The position numbers and the translations under genes were made by a program. Positions 21,863-23,284 of a stretch of DNA of 23,284 nucleotides are shown piece by piece. The stretch is from IMG/VR virus record IMGVR_UViG_3300022821_000118, positions 1-23,284 of that record. The stretch is one strand, 5' to 3'. The notes below the pieces were generated by a model that saw nothing but the letters and a program-made list of their open reading frames with translations, was not told the origin of the DNA and made no database searches. Source of the DNA: a virus. Position 1 is the first letter of the stretch. Every line of letters starts with the position of its first letter.

Positions 21863-21903
21863 TAACCGTATTTTTTGTTTTTACCATTTTTCTTTTGTTT
21901 TTG

Positions 21904-21935
21904 GAAACTACCTACTTTAGTGGGTAGAGGGTTTC
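21904..21935 (-). repeat. Transposon left-end (LE) hairpin
   Basis: CTACC/GGTAG (21908-21912 with 21923-21927) forms the core. TTTC/GAAA extends it past a 4-base bulge to 21904-21935, and inside the loop ACT/AGT may pair. It carries CCCACTAA on the minus strand like the right end. It starts about 7 bases inside the proposed left edge and lies right after the stop codon of the neighbouring gene. Confidence 0.6.
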
Positions 21936-22176
21936 ATTTTCTTTCTAAGCCTCTCCTTAATAATAATCCTTCATTAAAAGCTTCAATACAACCTATAGCT
22001 CTAAAGATTTCTCTTTGACACTCTTCACTCTCTAAACTAAACTCTCTTAATGATTGTAACTTGTATAAATCGCCTTTAATAGATTCTGCTTTACCAAAAA
22101 TATTCTTATACCTTACTCCATCTCTTAAAGTTATAGAGTTGGTTTTTTCATCGTCAGTAATTTTATATATTTTCAT
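21934..22176 (-). CDS. Small protein, 80 residues, ending at transposon left edge
   Basis: A charged protein starting MKIYKITDDEKTNSITLRDG and ending in the helical GCIEAFNEGLLLRRGLERK. Its stop TGA is part of the target ATGA at the transposon edge, so the insertion left the gene intact. It starts in an ATGA overlap with the 41-residue gene. No family recognised. Confidence 0.6.
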   Translation of the reverse strand: MKIYKITDDEKTNSITLRDGVRYKNIFGKAESIKGDLYKLQSLREFSLESEECQREIFRAIGCIEAFNEGLLLRRGLERK

Positions 22177-22298
22177 TCTTTAACCCACTCCAAAAGTTTA
22201 ACAGCGTATAAGACAAAACTTTCTTTACTCCTAACGCTAATTATAGAATCTTTAATCTCTTTGATCTTATTATTTATTTCTTCTTCAGTTTTCATCAT
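22173..22298 (-). CDS. Micro-protein, 41 residues
   Basis: Starts with ATGATG, overlapping the previous 31-residue gene by 14 bases in another frame, and ends in an ATGA overlap with the next gene. The product is a single charged helix (KTEEEINNKIKEIKDSIISV and SFVLYAVKLLEWVKE). Supported by the end-to-end packing. Confidence 0.5.
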   Translation of the reverse strand: MMKTEEEINNKIKEIKDSIISVRSKESFVLYAVKLLEWVKE

Positions 22299-22380
22299 TA
22301 ACCTTTAACATTTCTTTTTCTAATTCATCCAAGTCTTTAGATAGTTGTTTGTATTCTTGATCCCAAGTTTCTTTAGTCAT
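22285..22380 (-). CDS. Micro-protein, 31 residues, coiled-coil-like
   Basis: The ATG overlaps the stop of the preceding 112-residue gene (ATGA). The product MTKETWDQEYKQLSKDLDEL followed by EKEMLKVNDEN is a charged helix. It matches the neighbouring genes in style. Tiny size limits confidence. Confidence 0.5.
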   Translation of the reverse strand: MTKETWDQEYKQLSKDLDELEKEMLKVNDEN

Positions 22381-22715
22381 CTTAACCCCTTCATTATTTC
22401 TTTCCTTGCTTCTTCCATGACTCTAGCTTTCTCTTCTTCTGATTGACTAAGCCAAGCATTCCTTTTATTGTTATTAACCTTTTGATGTTTAATAATATCT
22501 TGTTTCCTATACTCTGGATTATTAGCGTATCTTTCTCTTTGATACTTGTTAGACCTTAGTCTTGCTTCTCTCTTAATAGGTGTTTCACCATAGAATAATC
22601 TTTTCTTATTATTATGTTCTTCTTTCTTAGCTCTCTGTACAATCCTTAACTTATTCTTTAGATCAAACAATAATTTCTTTATTCTTGCTATGTCTGGATC
22701 ATATATGCTTTGCAT
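22377..22715 (-). CDS. Basic helical protein, 112 residues
   Basis: Strongly basic with many Arg, Lys and Asn (RIVQRAKKEEHNNKKRLFYG; RLRSNKYQRERYANNPEYRK; NNNKRNAWLSQSEEEKARVM). The alternating R/K helices with 'RYANNPEYR' resemble repeat segments of phage HNH-associated or DNA-binding proteins ('R..N.e.r....'). No catalytic core is present, so it may be a DNA-binding remnant or a small nucleic-acid-binding protein. Confidence 0.6.
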   Translation of the reverse strand: MQSIYDPDIARIKKLLFDLKNKLRIVQRAKKEEHNNKKRLFYGETPIKREARLRSNKYQRERYANNPEYRKQDIIKHQKVNNNKRNAWLSQSEEEKARVMEEARKEIMKGLR

Positions 22716-22716
22716 T

Positions 22717-22824
22717 TTATTCTTCCACCTCGTCTAAAATTGCGTTTAAAATTTTGTCTTCTAGTTTAAAATCTTGTATGTAAAATTGCAATATCGCGCT
22801 TATCTTTTCTCTTGATATATTCAT
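22717..22824 (-). CDS. Micro-protein, 35 residues
   Basis: Starts at ATG 22824 in a TAATG overlap with the upstream gene and ends 1 base before the next start. The sequence is MNISREKISAILQFYIQDFK then LEDKILNAILDEVEE, an acidic helix. Its end (GAGGTGG) supplies the binding site for the next gene. Supported by packing only. Confidence 0.5.
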   Translation of the reverse strand: MNISREKISAILQFYIQDFKLEDKILNAILDEVEE

Positions 22825-23174
22825 TATACCCACCTCGGTTTTAAAGTTGTTAAGTCTCCTTCCCCTATTTCTCCCTCTGTGAGTAAGTCTTTAAACTGTT
22901 CTTTATTTTCTATGAGGTTCTCTGGTAAGTACCCTAGCTGTGCGTAAAATGATTCAAGAGTATATACTGTGTCTGATATTTCATAATTTTTTAAGTCTTC
23001 AACTATACCCTTTCCTATACTCATTATTTCTTCTTTCTCAAAGTACCAATGTAAAAACTCTTCTTTGTTAATTTTGATTATTCTTTTGTTTGTCTTCATT
23101 CTTCCACCACTATAATAATTAGTTTCAATTATGAAAATTTTGTTTTTAGTTTTCTCAAAAACTGCTTTTTTCAA
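22824..23174 (-). CDS. Hypothetical protein, 116 residues
   Basis: The start at 23174 is a TTG in a TTGA overlap with the preceding stop, with GAGAGG 8 bases upstream. An ATG at 23099 with GGTGG 4 bases upstream is a good alternative and would give 91 residues. The protein is mixed alpha/beta (KIFIIETNYYSGG; INKEEFLHWYFEKEEIM; SFYAQLGYLPENLIENKEQF). The last part resembles the 'LGYLPENL' turn seen in unknown phage proteins. No function assigned. Confidence 0.55.
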   Translation of the reverse strand: MKKAVFEKTKNKIFIIETNYYSGGRMKTNKRIIKINKEEFLHWYFEKEEIMSIGKGIVEDLKNYEISDTVYTLESFYAQLGYLPENLIENKEQFKDLLTEGEIGEGDLTTLKPRWV

Positions 23175-23284
23175 ATCATTAACCTCTCTGGTTTGTGCTT
23201 ATTAAGTAATTCTTTTTTAAATACAAATAACTTTTCAATAGGTTTGTATGTGTTTTTATTATTCATCGCATTTGTAATTTGTTT
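23171..23284 (-). CDS. Small ORF at window edge (possibly partial)
   Basis: ATG at 23266 gives 31 residues (MNNKNTYKPIEKLFVFKKEL then LNKHKPERLMI). The frame stays open to the window edge, so the true start may lie beyond it. It ends in the TGA that overlaps the next start. No recognised family. Confidence 0.45.
   Translation of the reverse strand, partial: KQITNAMNNKNTYKPIEKLFVFKKELLNKHKPERLMI

Larger units (their letters stand above)
20556..21933 (-). mobile_element. IS200/IS605-type transposon carrying tnpA and a DNA methyltransferase
   Basis: Left end (high coordinates): an imperfect hairpin at 21904-21935. Right end: a perfect 9-bp hairpin at 20578-20597 inside a longer interrupted stem (20569-20606). 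Both contain CCCACTAA on the minus strand. The tetranucleotide ATGA (shared to ATGAA) occurs just outside the left end (21937-21934) and at the right tip (20559-20556). IS200/IS605 elements insert next to a short target without duplicating it and leave such a pattern. Joining the flanks gives an intact ATGA stop/start overlap. Cargo is a methyltransferase and no TnpB is present. Exact edges are uncertain by one base (ATGAA shared). Confidence 0.7.

Noticed and set aside
21582-21887. A 101-codon minus-strand ORF overlapping tnpA in another frame
   Set aside because: It crosses the leader structures and the coding part of the transposase, whose frame is certain.
1-23284. CRISPR arrays, tRNA or rRNA genes, and an integrase gene
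   Set aside because: No regularly spaced repeats, no cloverleaf with conserved T-loop, and no recombinase motifs other than TnpA were seen.

Overview
The window looks like part of the genome of a tailed, HK97-type (Caudoviricetes-like) virus or provirus, most likely of an archaeon. The structural genes follow the usual tailed-virus order. Pointers to an archaeal host are T-run terminators, TATA-like boxes (one sits about 26 bases before a start codon, as for a leaderless transcript), GGTGA/GGAGG ribosome-binding sites and a gene resembling the archaeal Holliday-junction resolvase Hjc. None of these is decisive. The DNA is strongly AT-rich, and genes are packed with ATGA or TAATG start/stop overlaps. 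Terminase, portal and major capsid genes are not present and presumably lie to the left.

Left arm, 1-13802, plus strand. It starts with the end of a LamG-type surface protein and a small secreted or membrane protein with a duplicated motif. These are followed by head-tail connector and neck genes (1161-3632), a small unknown gene, the probable tail tube (3807-4436) and a T-run terminator. Next come two tail-assembly-chaperone-like genes that overlap, a short tape measure (5403-6890), distal tail and baseplate genes (6890-9469), a free-standing HNH homing endonuclease (9469-10071) and a discoidin-like tail fibre protein. The arm ends with a transglutaminase-fold cysteine peptidase, small unknown genes, a two-helix membrane protein (candidate holin) and a helix-turn-helix/metallophosphoesterase protein.

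The arms converge on a stem-loop region at about 13.8-13.97 kb. The right arm, 13969-23284, is all on the minus strand and looks like the early/replication side. It has an Hjc-like nuclease, a zinc-ribbon protein, a divergent P-loop ATPase (helicase-like), a possible ssDNA-binding protein, a tandem paralogous pair and many very small genes. Two intergenic regions in this arm, 17498-17610 and 17889-18001, can fold into multi-helix structures, and the second ends in a run of nine T.

The standout is a transposon at about 20556-21933. It has an IS200/IS605-type Y1 transposase (TnpA) and both subterminal hairpins. Where TnpB would usually sit it carries an adenine-type DNA methyltransferase. The same ATGA sequence lies at both edges. 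Removing the element in silico restores an ATGA stop/start overlap between the flanking genes, matching the rest of the operon. The transposase start codon is also buried in an 11-bp hairpin, which suggests translational repression as in IS200.
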